Assembly (NCBI GenBank): GCA_937864085.1 | Contig: CALMIH010000182.1 | Coordinates: forward strand, 1-6,477 | Length of the DNA: 6,477 nucleotides | Source: an uncultured Chloroflexota bacterium | GTDB taxonomy: Bacteria > Chloroflexota > Limnocylindria > Limnocylindrales > Limnocylindraceae | Direction of reading: 5' to 3' | In this document: positions 1-6,272 of the stretch, piece after piece | Numbering within the stretch: position 1 is the stretch's first letter | How the letters are laid out: every line of letters starts with the position of its first letter | Position numbers and translations under genes: made by a program | Notes under the pieces: generated by a model | What the model was told of the DNA's origin: nothing | Database searches by the model: none | The model's input: only the letters and a program-made list of their open reading frames with translations

Positions 1-1319
1 CGTTCGATCCGACCCCAGCGGTTGACTCGGCAGTGCTCGTACTGGATCGGCTCTCTGCCGATGAGGCGCTCAGCCTCTCAGAGGAGGATGAGGAGCAGCT
101 CTGGCGACTGGTGCAGGCGGGCTTCCGCGAGCGACGGAAGAAGCTGCGTAACGCGCTGCCGCGCGCACTCCCAATCCCTGTTGATCAGGTGATGGCGGCG
201 CTCGATCGCTCAGATATCGATCCAGACCTCCGCGCTCAGGCGCTTGGCGTACAAGAGTGGGTCCGACTGCTCCGCGAACTCGGCGGCATTCCAGGCGCGC
301 CGACGCGTGCACCACGCATGATGCGCACCGAGCCTGGCGAGGCGCCGACACGGCGCGCGCGCGTTGGTGCCGGACGCGTTAACTGGGTGGAGCTCGATGC
401 GCCAGGGAAGGTGAACCTGACGCTCGCCGTGCTCGGCCAGCGCAGCGACGGTTATCACAACCTGCACTCGGTTGTGGCACCGCTCCGTCTCGCTGATCAC
501 CTCACGCTACGACTCCGCTCAGTGGGGGAGAGCGAGGATGAGCTGCACTGCGCCGGACTCCCAATTCCTGGGATGGCGGAGAATCTGATCTACGTGGCGC
601 TGCGCGAACTGCGCGCCGCATTGGGACCAGAGGCGCCACTGCCGCCACTCTCTGTTGTGCTAGAGAAGCGACTCCCCGTTGCCGCAGGACTTGGTGGTGG
701 ATCAAGCGATGCGGCGGCTGCACTGCGTGGCGCGCTGCAACTCTGCAACCTGAAGATGGAGCCGCGCCAACTGATGGAGGTTGCGGCACGTATCGGCTCA
801 GATGTTCCGCTCTTCCTCCCAGAGGGGCCAGTGTTGATGGAGGGTCGCGGCGAAGAGATCACGCCGCTCACGCGGTGGTCAGAGCCGACTCCCGGCGTCT
901 TGCTTGTGAGTGCCAGCGAAGGGATCAAGACTCCCGACGTGTTCGCCGCCTTCGCTGGCGGGATTCGCGGTGAGTCGTATGGTGCGGCACTCGTCAGCTC
1001 GCAGCACCTGGCGCAGGAGTTGACCACTGGGCTCTCAACGGCGGAGCTGCTGCTGCGCTCCTCAACGCTCGCCTCGGCGAATGACCTGCTCGCCCCTGCC
1101 CGCGCGATCACCCCATGGCTCAGGCCGCTCGACCACGCCCTGCGCCGCGTGCTCGGACGACCCCTCTCACTCTCAGGATCAGGGCCAACCCTCTTCCTCC
1201 TCTATCCTTCGCTCTACGATGCTTCAGCGGCTGGAGCGCTGCTCGAGGCGGCGGTTGCCCGCGGTGAGCTGGAGCTACCGCAAGGTGGCGTGACGATCAC
1301 CTCGACAGAGTTGGCATAG
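1..1319 (+). CDS. rsmA-ispE: RsmA (KsgA) C-terminal part fused to IspE kinase; 5' end outside window
   Basis: The reading frame is open from the first full codon (position 3), so the gene starts upstream of the window. Bases 3-35 read FDPTPAVDSAV, the conserved RsmA/KsgA motif. It is followed by FRERRKKLRNAL and a helical RsmA tail ending near position 287. RsmA dimethylates two adjacent adenines in 16S rRNA helix 45. After a linker of about 33 residues rich in Pro, Arg and Ala comes a full-length IspE of about 310 residues, a GHMP kinase that phosphorylates CDP-methylerythritol in the MEP isoprenoid pathway. Counting the GTG at 33 as residue 1, IspE landmarks are APGKVNL (catalytic Lys126), RSDGYH, the ATP loop GLGGGSSDAA (Asp226), GSDVPLF, GRGE, ANDLL (350-351) and LSGSGPT near the C-terminus. 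No stop separates the halves. In-frame internal starts at 318, 321 and 387 lack a Shine-Dalgarno sequence. Family calls are secure; a true single polypeptide is likely but unproven. Confidence 0.92.
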   Translation, partial: FDPTPAVDSAVLVLDRLSADEALSLSEEDEEQLWRLVQAGFRERRKKLRNALPRALPIPVDQVMAALDRSDIDPDLRAQALGVQEWVRLLRELGGIPGAPTRAPRMMRTEPGEAPTRRARVGAGRVNWVELDAPGKVNLTLAVLGQRSDGYHNLHSVVAPLRLADHLTLRLRSVGESEDELHCAGLPIPGMAENLIYVALRELRAALGPEAPLPPLSVVLEKRLPVAAGLGGGSSDAAAALRGALQLCNLKMEPRQLMEVAARIGSDVPLFLPEGPVLMEGRGEEITPLTRWSEPTPGVLLVSASEGIKTPDVFAAFAGGIRGESYGAALVSSQHLAQELTTGLSTAELLLRSSTLASANDLLAPARAITPWLRPLDHALRRVLGRPLSLSGSGPTLFLLYPSLYDASAAGALLEAAVARGELELPQGGVTITSTELA

Positions 1320-1320
1320 C

Positions 1321-1328
1321 GAGAGGAG
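1321..1328 (+). promoter_or_regulatory. Ribosome binding site of ridA
   Basis: The purine run GAGAGGAG ends seven bases before the ATG at 1336 and fixes that start. Its last four bases are the left arm of a perfect 10-base palindrome, GGAGTACTCC (1325-1334). Confidence 0.75.
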
Positions 1329-1335
1329 TACTCCG

Positions 1336-1716
1336 ATGGGTAAGGCGATTAACGGACCTGGGGTTGCACCAGCGATCGGACCGTATAGTGCGGCGGTCGC
1401 AACTGGCGATCTCCTCTTCTGCTCTGGTCAGCTCGGCATGGACCCTGCCACCGGCGACCTTCGTGACGGCGTTGCAGCGCAGACGGAGCAGGCGCTCGTG
1501 AACTTGCGCGCACTACTCGCCGCCGCTGGGTTCGGTGTTGAGCACGTGGTGAAGTGCACCATCTTCCTGACGAACCTCGCCGACTTTGCCACCGTCAATG
1601 AGATCTATGGTCGCACCTTCTCGGAGCCGTACCCGGCACGCTCAACCGTCCAGGTGGCGGGGCTCCCCAAGGGGGGGCTCGTGGAGATTGAGGCGATCGC
1701 CCAGAGGGTCGGCTAG
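1336..1716 (+). CDS. ridA: RidA family enamine/imine deaminase
   Basis: This 126-residue protein has the length and whole-chain pattern of the RidA (YjgF/YER057c/UK114) family. These cytosolic trimers hydrolyse reactive 2-aminoacrylate and related enamines/imines released by PLP enzymes, protecting those enzymes. Visible marks are IGPYSAA near the N-terminus (Tyr17), CSGQLGMDP (Ser30), the DFATVNEIY segment, YPARSTV (Arg102, equivalent to the substrate carboxylate-binding Arg105 of E. coli RidA) and VEIEAIA (Glu117, equivalent to Glu120). With Arg and Glu both present, an active deaminase is expected rather than one of the arginine-lacking Rid subgroups. The ATG is supported by a strong ribosome binding site. 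It lies 16 bases after ispE and 12 before glmU, so it is probably cotranscribed. Bacillus yabJ, also called ridA, lies between ispE and glmU in the same way. Confidence 0.94.
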   Translation: MGKAINGPGVAPAIGPYSAAVATGDLLFCSGQLGMDPATGDLRDGVAAQTEQALVNLRALLAAAGFGVEHVVKCTIFLTNLADFATVNEIYGRTFSEPYPARSTVQVAGLPKGGLVEIEAIAQRVG

Positions 1717-1728
1717 ACTCTCCTCCAG

Positions 1729-3105
1729 ATGACACCCTCAAGTACTGGGCCGGAGCGCCTTTCGGGCGTGACGGCCATCATCCTCGCTGCTGGAGTCGGC
1801 TCGCGCATGGGCGCCGCCGAACCGAAGGTTCTGCACCCACTGCTTGGGCGTCCGATGGCCCTCTGGGTGCTGGAGTCGATCCACTCCGTGGTGAGTGACC
1901 CTGCGATCCTCCTCCTCTCACCAGCAACCGCTGCGCTCCATGCGCTCGCCCCAAAGGGGACGCTGCGCGCCGAGCAGCCTGAGCCGCGCGGTACTGGTGA
2001 CGCGGTGCGCTGCGCACTCCCTGCGCTGCCAGCCGGCGCAACTGAGGTGCTCATCGCCTGCGGCGACACGCCGCTCCTTGAGCCGAGCACGATCAGTGCG
2101 CTGATCGCCGCGCGCCGCGCCGCCAAGGTGCCGCTCGCCCTCGCCGCCTTCCACGCTGATGATCCGACCGGATACGGCCGTGTGGAACTGAACGACGCCG
2201 GTCGCGCCACGCGCATCACTGAAGAGCGCGACGCGTCGCCTGAAGTCCGAGAGAGCGACCTCGTCAACGCGGGACTCTACGTTGTTGAGCGCGCCTGGCT
2301 TGAGACGGCACTGAAGGGGCTTAGCGCATCCAAAGCAACGGGCGAGATCTACCTCACCGACCTTGTTGCCGCCGCAGCCGCAGCGGGCAGCCCAGCCCCG
2401 ATCCTCCTTGGGAGTGGGGCAGACCTTGAAGGGGTCAATGATCGCCGCCAGTTCGCTGATGCGGCAGCGGCGCTGCGTGAGCGGATTAACGCGGGGCATA
2501 TGGAGCGCGGTGTGGGGATGGCTGATCCGACGACGATCTGGATCGACCCTACGGTTGAGATTGCGGCAGACGTGGCGATTGAGCCAAACGTCATGATCAG
2601 TGGCGCCAGCACGATCGGGGCGCGCAGTCGCATCGAGTCTGGCTCGCGCATCCACCAGAGTCAGATCGGTGCAGGCTGCACGATTCGCTCGAGCGATATC
2701 AGCGAGTCGCGTCTACACGACGACGTGCAGGTTGGTCCCTTTGCGCATATTCGTCCAGGCTGTGACATCGGCGTTGGTGCGCATGTGGGGAATTATGCCG
2801 AGCTGAAGGCGACGACACTTGGCGCGCGCGTCAAGGTTGGTCATCACAGCTATCTCGGCGATACCACCGTTGGTGAGGCGGCGAACATCGGCGCAGGGAC
2901 GATCACCGCGAACTATGACGGTGTGGCAAAACATGCGACCTCAATCGGCGCGGGTGCCTTCACGGGAATCGGCACACTGATCGTTGCGCCAGTGAAGGTG
3001 GGGGCAAAGTCGAAGACTGGCGCAGGGACGGTGCTCCTTGAGGACCTGCCAGACGGCGCACTCGCTGTAGGAGTTCCTGCACGCATCATCACCGGGAAAG
3101 AGTGA
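1729..3105 (+). CDS. glmU: GlmU, bifunctional GlcNAc-1-P uridyltransferase / GlcN-1-P acetyltransferase
   Basis: The 458-residue protein catalyses the last two steps to UDP-GlcNAc, for peptidoglycan and other glycans. The N-terminal nucleotidyltransferase (about 14-245) has LAAGVGSRMGAAEPKVLHPL (Arg26, Lys33), RGTGDA, CGDTPLL (metal-binding Asp113), GYGRV, a NAGLYV segment (Asn180) and EGVNDR (Asn237). A short linker leads to a left-handed beta-helix (about 265-445) with hexapeptide repeats. Its acetyltransferase residues match E. coli GlmU: Arg342 (RPG), Lys360, His372 (GHHSYLGD, the catalytic base), Tyr375, Asn386 and TANYDG with Asn395/Tyr396 and Lys401. Both active sites look intact. The tail ends ALAVGVPARIITGKE and is shorter than in E. 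coli. The ATG at 1729 lacks a Shine-Dalgarno sequence and is preceded by pyrimidines. A GTG at 1768, with GGAG about 12 bases upstream, is an alternative start giving a more typical N-terminus. Confidence 0.96.
   Translation: MTPSSTGPERLSGVTAIILAAGVGSRMGAAEPKVLHPLLGRPMALWVLESIHSVVSDPAILLLSPATAALHALAPKGTLRAEQPEPRGTGDAVRCALPALPAGATEVLIACGDTPLLEPSTISALIAARRAAKVPLALAAFHADDPTGYGRVELNDAGRATRITEERDASPEVRESDLVNAGLYVVERAWLETALKGLSASKATGEIYLTDLVAAAAAAGSPAPILLGSGADLEGVNDRRQFADAAAALRERINAGHMERGVGMADPTTIWIDPTVEIAADVAIEPNVMISGASTIGARSRIESGSRIHQSQIGAGCTIRSSDISESRLHDDVQVGPFAHIRPGCDIGVGAHVGNYAELKATTLGARVKVGHHSYLGDTTVGEAANIGAGTITANYDGVAKHATSIGAGAFTGIGTLIVAPVKVGAKSKTGAGTVLLEDLPDGALAVGVPARIITGKE
3096..3102 (+). 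promoter_or_regulatory. Likely ribosome binding site of the CNNM/CorC gene
   Basis: The purine stretch GAAAGAG lies inside the last codons of glmU, eight bases before the ATG at 3111. The start is five bases after the glmU stop, so translational coupling is also plausible. Confidence 0.45.
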
Positions 3106-3110
3106 TCTGA

Positions 3111-4439
3111 ATGCTTGCTGATCTTGGCCTGATCCTGCTCCTGATTCTCCTCAACGGGCTCTTCGTTGCTGCGGAGATCGCCTTCGTCACCGTCCGGCGT
3201 ACGCGTCTTGATGAGCTTGCCGATGAGGGGGATCGACGCGCCGCGCGCGCGCTGCGCCTCCTCAAAGACCCAGGGCGCTTCTTGGCCGTGATCCAGGTTG
3301 CGATCACCTTCCTCGGCGCTCTCGCTTCGGCGGTTGCTGCGGTGAGCATCGTTGAGCTGCTCGCGACACCGCTCAGCGGCGTCTCGTGGATTGGGGAGCG
3401 GGCTGGCGCGCTCGCCCTCCTTGTCGTCACCCTCCTGGTCTCGATCGTCTCCATCGTCCTTGGCGAACTGATCCCGAAGGGATTCGCCTTGGCAAACCCT
3501 GATCGGATCGCACTCGCCGCCTCAGGACCAATCTCACTCTTTGCAAAGATTGTTAGCCCACTCGTCGCACTCCTTGTCCTCCTCACCAAGGTGATCTCTA
3601 AACCGTTCGGCATTGACCCAACGCGCACTCCAGAGCTCTCCGCCGCGGAGATTCGCCTCATCGTTGAGCAGGGGAGCCAGCAGGGCGTCCTTGAGGCGGA
3701 AGAGGAGCAGATGATCTCCGCTGTGATGTCGCTCAGCGACTCAAAGCTGCACGAGGTGATGGTGCCGCGCATCGACATCGTTGCGATCGATCAAGAGGCA
3801 ACGTTCGATGAGGCGGTCGAAGTTGTCCTCAAGGAGGGGCACAGCCGCACACCGCTCTACCGAGAGTCGGTCGACCATATCGTCGGCATCCTTTACGCCA
3901 AGGACCTACTTCGACTGATCGCCGCGGGCGGGACGCGACCGCGCCTCCGCGACATCATGCGCCCAGCACTCTTCGTCCCTGAGTCACAGTCGGTTGATGA
4001 CCTGCTGCACGAGCTACAGCGCCGCAAGGTGCACATGGCGGTTGTCTTGGACGAGTACGGCGGCACCGCCGGCCTCGTCACCATTGAGGATCTCCTTGAA
4101 GAGATCGTTGGAGAGATTCAGGACGAGTTCGACGAAGAGGAGCCGATGAAGGTGGAGATCGGGCCAGGCGAGGTGATCCTTGATGGTCGCGCCGCTATTG
4201 ATGATCTCACCGAACTCGTTGAGCCTGCACTTGAGCTCGAGGACGACGAGGAGTACGACACGCTCGGCGGCTTCGTCTACCACCGCATCGGTCGAGTTCC
4301 AGTGGTGGGCGACGCCGTTGTGATTGAGCCATTCGTGATCACCGTGATCAAGGTGAGCGGTCGCCGTGTTGGGAAGGTGCGCGTCCGCTGGACGCCGATC
4401 AACGCCGCCGCCGCCTCAAGCGGAGACGAAGGGAAGTAG
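3111..4439 (+). CDS. HlyC/CorC (CNNM) family transporter: DUF21, CBS pair, CorC_HlyC domain
   Basis: The 442-residue protein has the complete family architecture. Residues 1 to about 190 form the DUF21/CNNM membrane domain. Hydrophobic segments lie near 4-27, 57-85, 97-118 and 137-162, with family motifs NGLFVAAEIAFVTVRRTRL and LGELIPKGFA (Pro122, Lys123). Two CBS domains follow (about 217-275 and 280-336, with HSRTPLY and DEYGGTAGLVTIEDLLEE), then an acidic stretch (335-345) and a CorC_HlyC domain (about 347-428, with YDTLGGFV). Characterised relatives are Na+-dependent Mg2+ exporters regulated by ATP bound at the CBS domains. Older 'hemolysin' labels are misleading. I infer divalent-cation, probably Mg2+, efflux; the substrate cannot be read from sequence. 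It follows glmU by five bases and is the last gene of the block. In many bacteria this family sits near ybeY, era and recO, and recO is indeed close by. Confidence 0.93.
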   Translation: MLADLGLILLLILLNGLFVAAEIAFVTVRRTRLDELADEGDRRAARALRLLKDPGRFLAVIQVAITFLGALASAVAAVSIVELLATPLSGVSWIGERAGALALLVVTLLVSIVSIVLGELIPKGFALANPDRIALAASGPISLFAKIVSPLVALLVLLTKVISKPFGIDPTRTPELSAAEIRLIVEQGSQQGVLEAEEEQMISAVMSLSDSKLHEVMVPRIDIVAIDQEATFDEAVEVVLKEGHSRTPLYRESVDHIVGILYAKDLLRLIAAGGTRPRLRDIMRPALFVPESQSVDDLLHELQRRKVHMAVVLDEYGGTAGLVTIEDLLEEIVGEIQDEFDEEEPMKVEIGPGEVILDGRAAIDDLTELVEPALELEDDEEYDTLGGFVYHRIGRVPVVGDAVVIEPFVITVIKVSGRRVGKVRVRWTPINAAAASSGDEGK

Positions 4440-4445
4440 CTGGCG

Positions 4446-4473
4446 CTCCGCTACGCGGAGATGACGCGCGTCA
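4446..4473. terminator. Possible bidirectional terminator: two adjacent inverted repeats at the convergent junction
   Basis: CTCCGC (4446-4451) pairs with GCGGAG (4455-4460) across a 3-base loop. A perfect 12-base palindrome, TGACGCGCGTCA, follows at 4462-4473. Both lie at the 3' ends of two converging genes, where a shared terminator is expected. There is no U-run on either strand, so this is not a classical intrinsic terminator. The call rests on position and symmetry only. Confidence 0.3.
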
Positions 4474-5503
4474 GGATCTCTTCTAGTCGCTCGATCGCTC
4501 GCGGGTTCATCGCCTTCACGCTGTGGATCTCCTTCAGGGCGCGCTCACGCCAGATCGCCGCCTGCTCACGTGTGTAGGCCTCAGCGCCGGTGCGCTCAAG
4601 CACGGCGAGTCCCGCTGCAACGAGTGCCGCGTCAGGGTTCGGCGTGGAGAAGAGTCGGTCGAGCGTCGCCCGATCTTCCGTGTTGGCGTGCTCCGCCGCG
4701 TAGAGGACGGGGAGCGTCTTCTTATGTCGCGCCAGATCTGACGGCTCCTTCCCTGTTGCCGCTTCGCTCCCCCAGATGCCGAGGAGATCGTCATTGATCT
4801 GGAAGGCGAGCCCCAGCGCCCAACCGAAGGAACGGAAGCGGGCGATCACCTCATTGTCATCTGTAGCGAGCACCGCCGCTGACTCAACACCACCAGAGAT
4901 GAGTGCAGCGGTCTTGCGGCCGATCATCTCAAAGTAGTGCTCCACGCTCTGCATTTCGTTCTTCTGGCTTGCTGCGATATCAATGAACTGCCCTTCACAG
5001 AGGCGGAGACAGGTCTCGTCATAAATCTTCATCATCCGGATCACCTTTGCGTCGGAGAAGCCGAGCGCGCTCAGGCGGTGCGTTGCAACGCGGCTGATGG
5101 TGAAGAGGGCGTCACCAGTATTGATGGCGTGGGGGATCCCTTCGCGCACCCAGAGGGTGGGTCGTCCACGGCGCTCTGCGTCGCTGTCTTCGATGTCGTC
5201 ATGCACCAAGCTGAAGTTATGGCCGAGCTCAACGGCTGCGGCTCCAGGGATGGCGCGCTCCCAGTCGCTGGAGAGCGATGCGTAGGTGAGCAGCCCGAGG
5301 AGTGGCCGCATTCGCTTCCCAAGCCGTGCGGTCGGATCGCCGTAGCCCATGTGGTAGCGGATCTGGTCGTACATGTTTGCGGTGATCGGCTCCTCCCACT
5401 CCGCGAAGAGCGCAAGGATCGCCTTGTCTGTTGCGGCGATGAGCACGTCAAGATCTAGTTCAAGCAGGTTCGCGCCAGAGGGTGTGCCCCGTAACTCGGT
5501 CAT
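4451..5503 (-). CDS. All-trans polyprenyl diphosphate synthase, probably short-chain (GGPP-type)
   Basis: This 350-residue all-alpha prenyltransferase condenses IPP onto allylic diphosphates. Landmarks are LGKRMRPLL (Lys63, Arg64, Arg66, IPP binding), the first Asp-rich motif HDDIEDSD (Asp102, Asp103, Asp106), RRGRPTLW, GDALF, EGQFIDI (Gln172), GRKTAALI and the second motif at 238-242, DDLLG followed by IWG. The fifth Asp of the second motif is replaced by Gly, a variant I recall from prenyl synthases of high-GC Gram-positives. Chain length is inferred. The first motif has no two-residue insertion and Phe97 sits five residues before it, as in type I GGPP synthases. The product could serve carotenoid, quinone or prenyl-lipid synthesis, which the window does not show. 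The gene converges on the CNNM gene and diverges from recO with 22 bases between start codons. No correctly spaced Shine-Dalgarno sequence precedes the ATG; a GGGG run sits almost against it. Confidence 0.93.
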   Translation of the reverse strand: MTELRGTPSGANLLELDLDVLIAATDKAILALFAEWEEPITANMYDQIRYHMGYGDPTARLGKRMRPLLGLLTYASLSSDWERAIPGAAAVELGHNFSLVHDDIEDSDAERRGRPTLWVREGIPHAINTGDALFTISRVATHRLSALGFSDAKVIRMMKIYDETCLRLCEGQFIDIAASQKNEMQSVEHYFEMIGRKTAALISGGVESAAVLATDDNEVIARFRSFGWALGLAFQINDDLLGIWGSEAATGKEPSDLARHKKTLPVLYAAEHANTEDRATLDRLFSTPNPDAALVAAGLAVLERTGAEAYTREQAAIWRERALKEIHSVKAMNPRAIERLEEILTRVISA

Positions 5504-5515
5504 ACCCCAATGCTA
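5503..5515 (-). promoter_or_regulatory. Predicted leaderless -10 element for the prenyl synthase
   Basis: On the minus strand TAGCAT (5515 to 5510) is followed by six bases and then the ATG at 5503. This places the hexamer at -12 to -7 if the A of ATG is +1. I see no -35 match. The TA at 5514-5515 is also the TA of the opposite promoter. There is no well-placed ribosome binding site, which fits leaderless initiation. Confidence 0.5.
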
Positions 5516-5526
5516 CCCTGACCCCA
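5511..5526 (+). promoter_or_regulatory. Predicted leaderless extended -10 element for recO
   Basis: TGCTACCCT (5511-5519) fits the extended -10 pattern TGnTAnnnT. Six bases separate it from the A of the recO ATG at 5526, so the hexamer occupies -12 to -7 for a transcript starting at that A. No -35 match and no Shine-Dalgarno sequence are visible; the bases before the ATG are GACCCC. Confidence 0.55.
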
Positions 5527-6272
5527 TGCCTGAACGCCGAACCTCACGGACGCTGGCGGTTGTGACCTCCCGATTTCGATTAGGTGAGGCGGATCGCGTC
5601 CTCACCCTCCTCTCGCCGGATCGCGGCAAGTTCAAGGCGATCGCGAAGGGGGTGCGTAAGCCAACGAGTCGCCTCGGTGGCGGCGTGGAGCCGTTCGCCG
5701 AACTTGAGGTTGCGCTCGCCGCCGGTCGCACCTTCGACATCGTGACGCAGGTGCAGTCGCGTCGCGTCTGGCTCGGGCTCCGCGAACGGCTAAAGAGCAG
5801 TGCCGTCGCCTGGTACGCGGCGGAGCTCGTTGAGCGCGCCACTAACGAAGAGCAGCCTGAGCCACAACTCTACGAGCTCCTCATTCACGCCTGGGACCTC
5901 CTCGAAGCTGGCGCCTCTGATGAGTTAGTTGCGCGCTGGGTTGAGCTCGGACTGCTTGATGCGGCTGGACACGGACCGGAGCTCGATCAGTGCCTTGATT
6001 GCGGGCGCGTGCCAGTTGAGGGGGAGGAGCTGCGCTGGGACGAAGCGGCGGGCGGTATCCGTTGTGCGTCACATGGTGAGGGGCTGTCGCTTAGTAGTGA
6101 TGCACTGCGCCTCCTGCGCGCGCTGCGACGCTTCCCTCCAGAACAGCTCACGCAACTTCGCCTCCCCGCAGGGCCACTCGCGGAGGCGGATCGCGCCCTC
6201 CGTGGCTCTATCCTGCTGCTCTACGGACATGAGCCGAAGAGTCGGAGCTTTCTTGATGAGGTGATGGCATGA
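5526..6272 (+). CDS. recO: RecO, DNA repair and recombination mediator
   Basis: The 248-residue protein matches RecO, which binds ssDNA, interacts with SSB and RecR, and helps load RecA at gaps. The N-terminal OB-fold (about 8-80) shows SRFRLGEADRVLTLLSPDRG, KAIAKGVRKPTSRLGGGVEPF and a following 'AELEV' strand. A helical region follows, with a zinc-finger-like motif Cys156-X2-Cys159 ... Cys180-X2-His183. The tail, EPKSRSFLDEV, resembles the conserved RecO C-terminal 'lKSr.fl' motif. The fourth zinc ligand is His rather than the usual Cys. I chose the ATG at 5526 because the upstream extension of the frame would run antisense into the prenyl synthase and has no RecO similarity. The length (about 240-260) is normal. 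A predicted leaderless promoter lies directly upstream, and crcB follows 13 bases after the stop. Confidence 0.93.
   Translation: MPERRTSRTLAVVTSRFRLGEADRVLTLLSPDRGKFKAIAKGVRKPTSRLGGGVEPFAELEVALAAGRTFDIVTQVQSRRVWLGLRERLKSSAVAWYAAELVERATNEEQPEPQLYELLIHAWDLLEAGASDELVARWVELGLLDAAGHGPELDQCLDCGRVPVEGEELRWDEAAGGIRCASHGEGLSLSSDALRLLRALRRFPPEQLTQLRLPAGPLAEADRALRGSILLLYGHEPKSRSFLDEVMA

Noticed and set aside
33..35. GTG as the start codon of the first gene
   Set aside because: The frame is open to the window edge and the upstream codons encode the conserved RsmA motif FDPTPAVDSA, so 33 is internal.
353..363. Alternating GC run as a Z-DNA or regulatory element
   Set aside because: Eleven bases is short and expected in Arg/Ala-rich coding DNA of this composition. 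I kept it only as a possible indel hotspot within the fusion linker.
590..1111. 173-codon minus-strand frame opposite ispE
   Set aside because: It has a low-complexity Ser/Ala/Arg composition typical of antisense shadow frames, and IspE motifs cover the region.
1918..2655. 245-codon minus-strand frame opposite glmU
   Set aside because: The plus strand encodes an intact GlmU catalytic domain throughout; the antisense frame shows no motif.
3089..3778. 229-codon minus-strand frame opposite the CNNM gene
   Set aside because: It is Ser/Arg/Thr-rich, resembles no protein I know and is the shadow of a high-GC coding gene with clear domains on the plus strand.
4937..5458. 173-codon plus-strand frame opposite the prenyl synthase
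   Set aside because: It is antisense to the DDIED motif region of a clear enzyme and shows no independent similarity.
5373..5525. N-terminal extension of recO back to 5373
   Set aside because: It would lie antisense within the prenyl synthase, is Ser/Arg-rich without RecO similarity, and the ATG at 5526 gives the normal family start and length.
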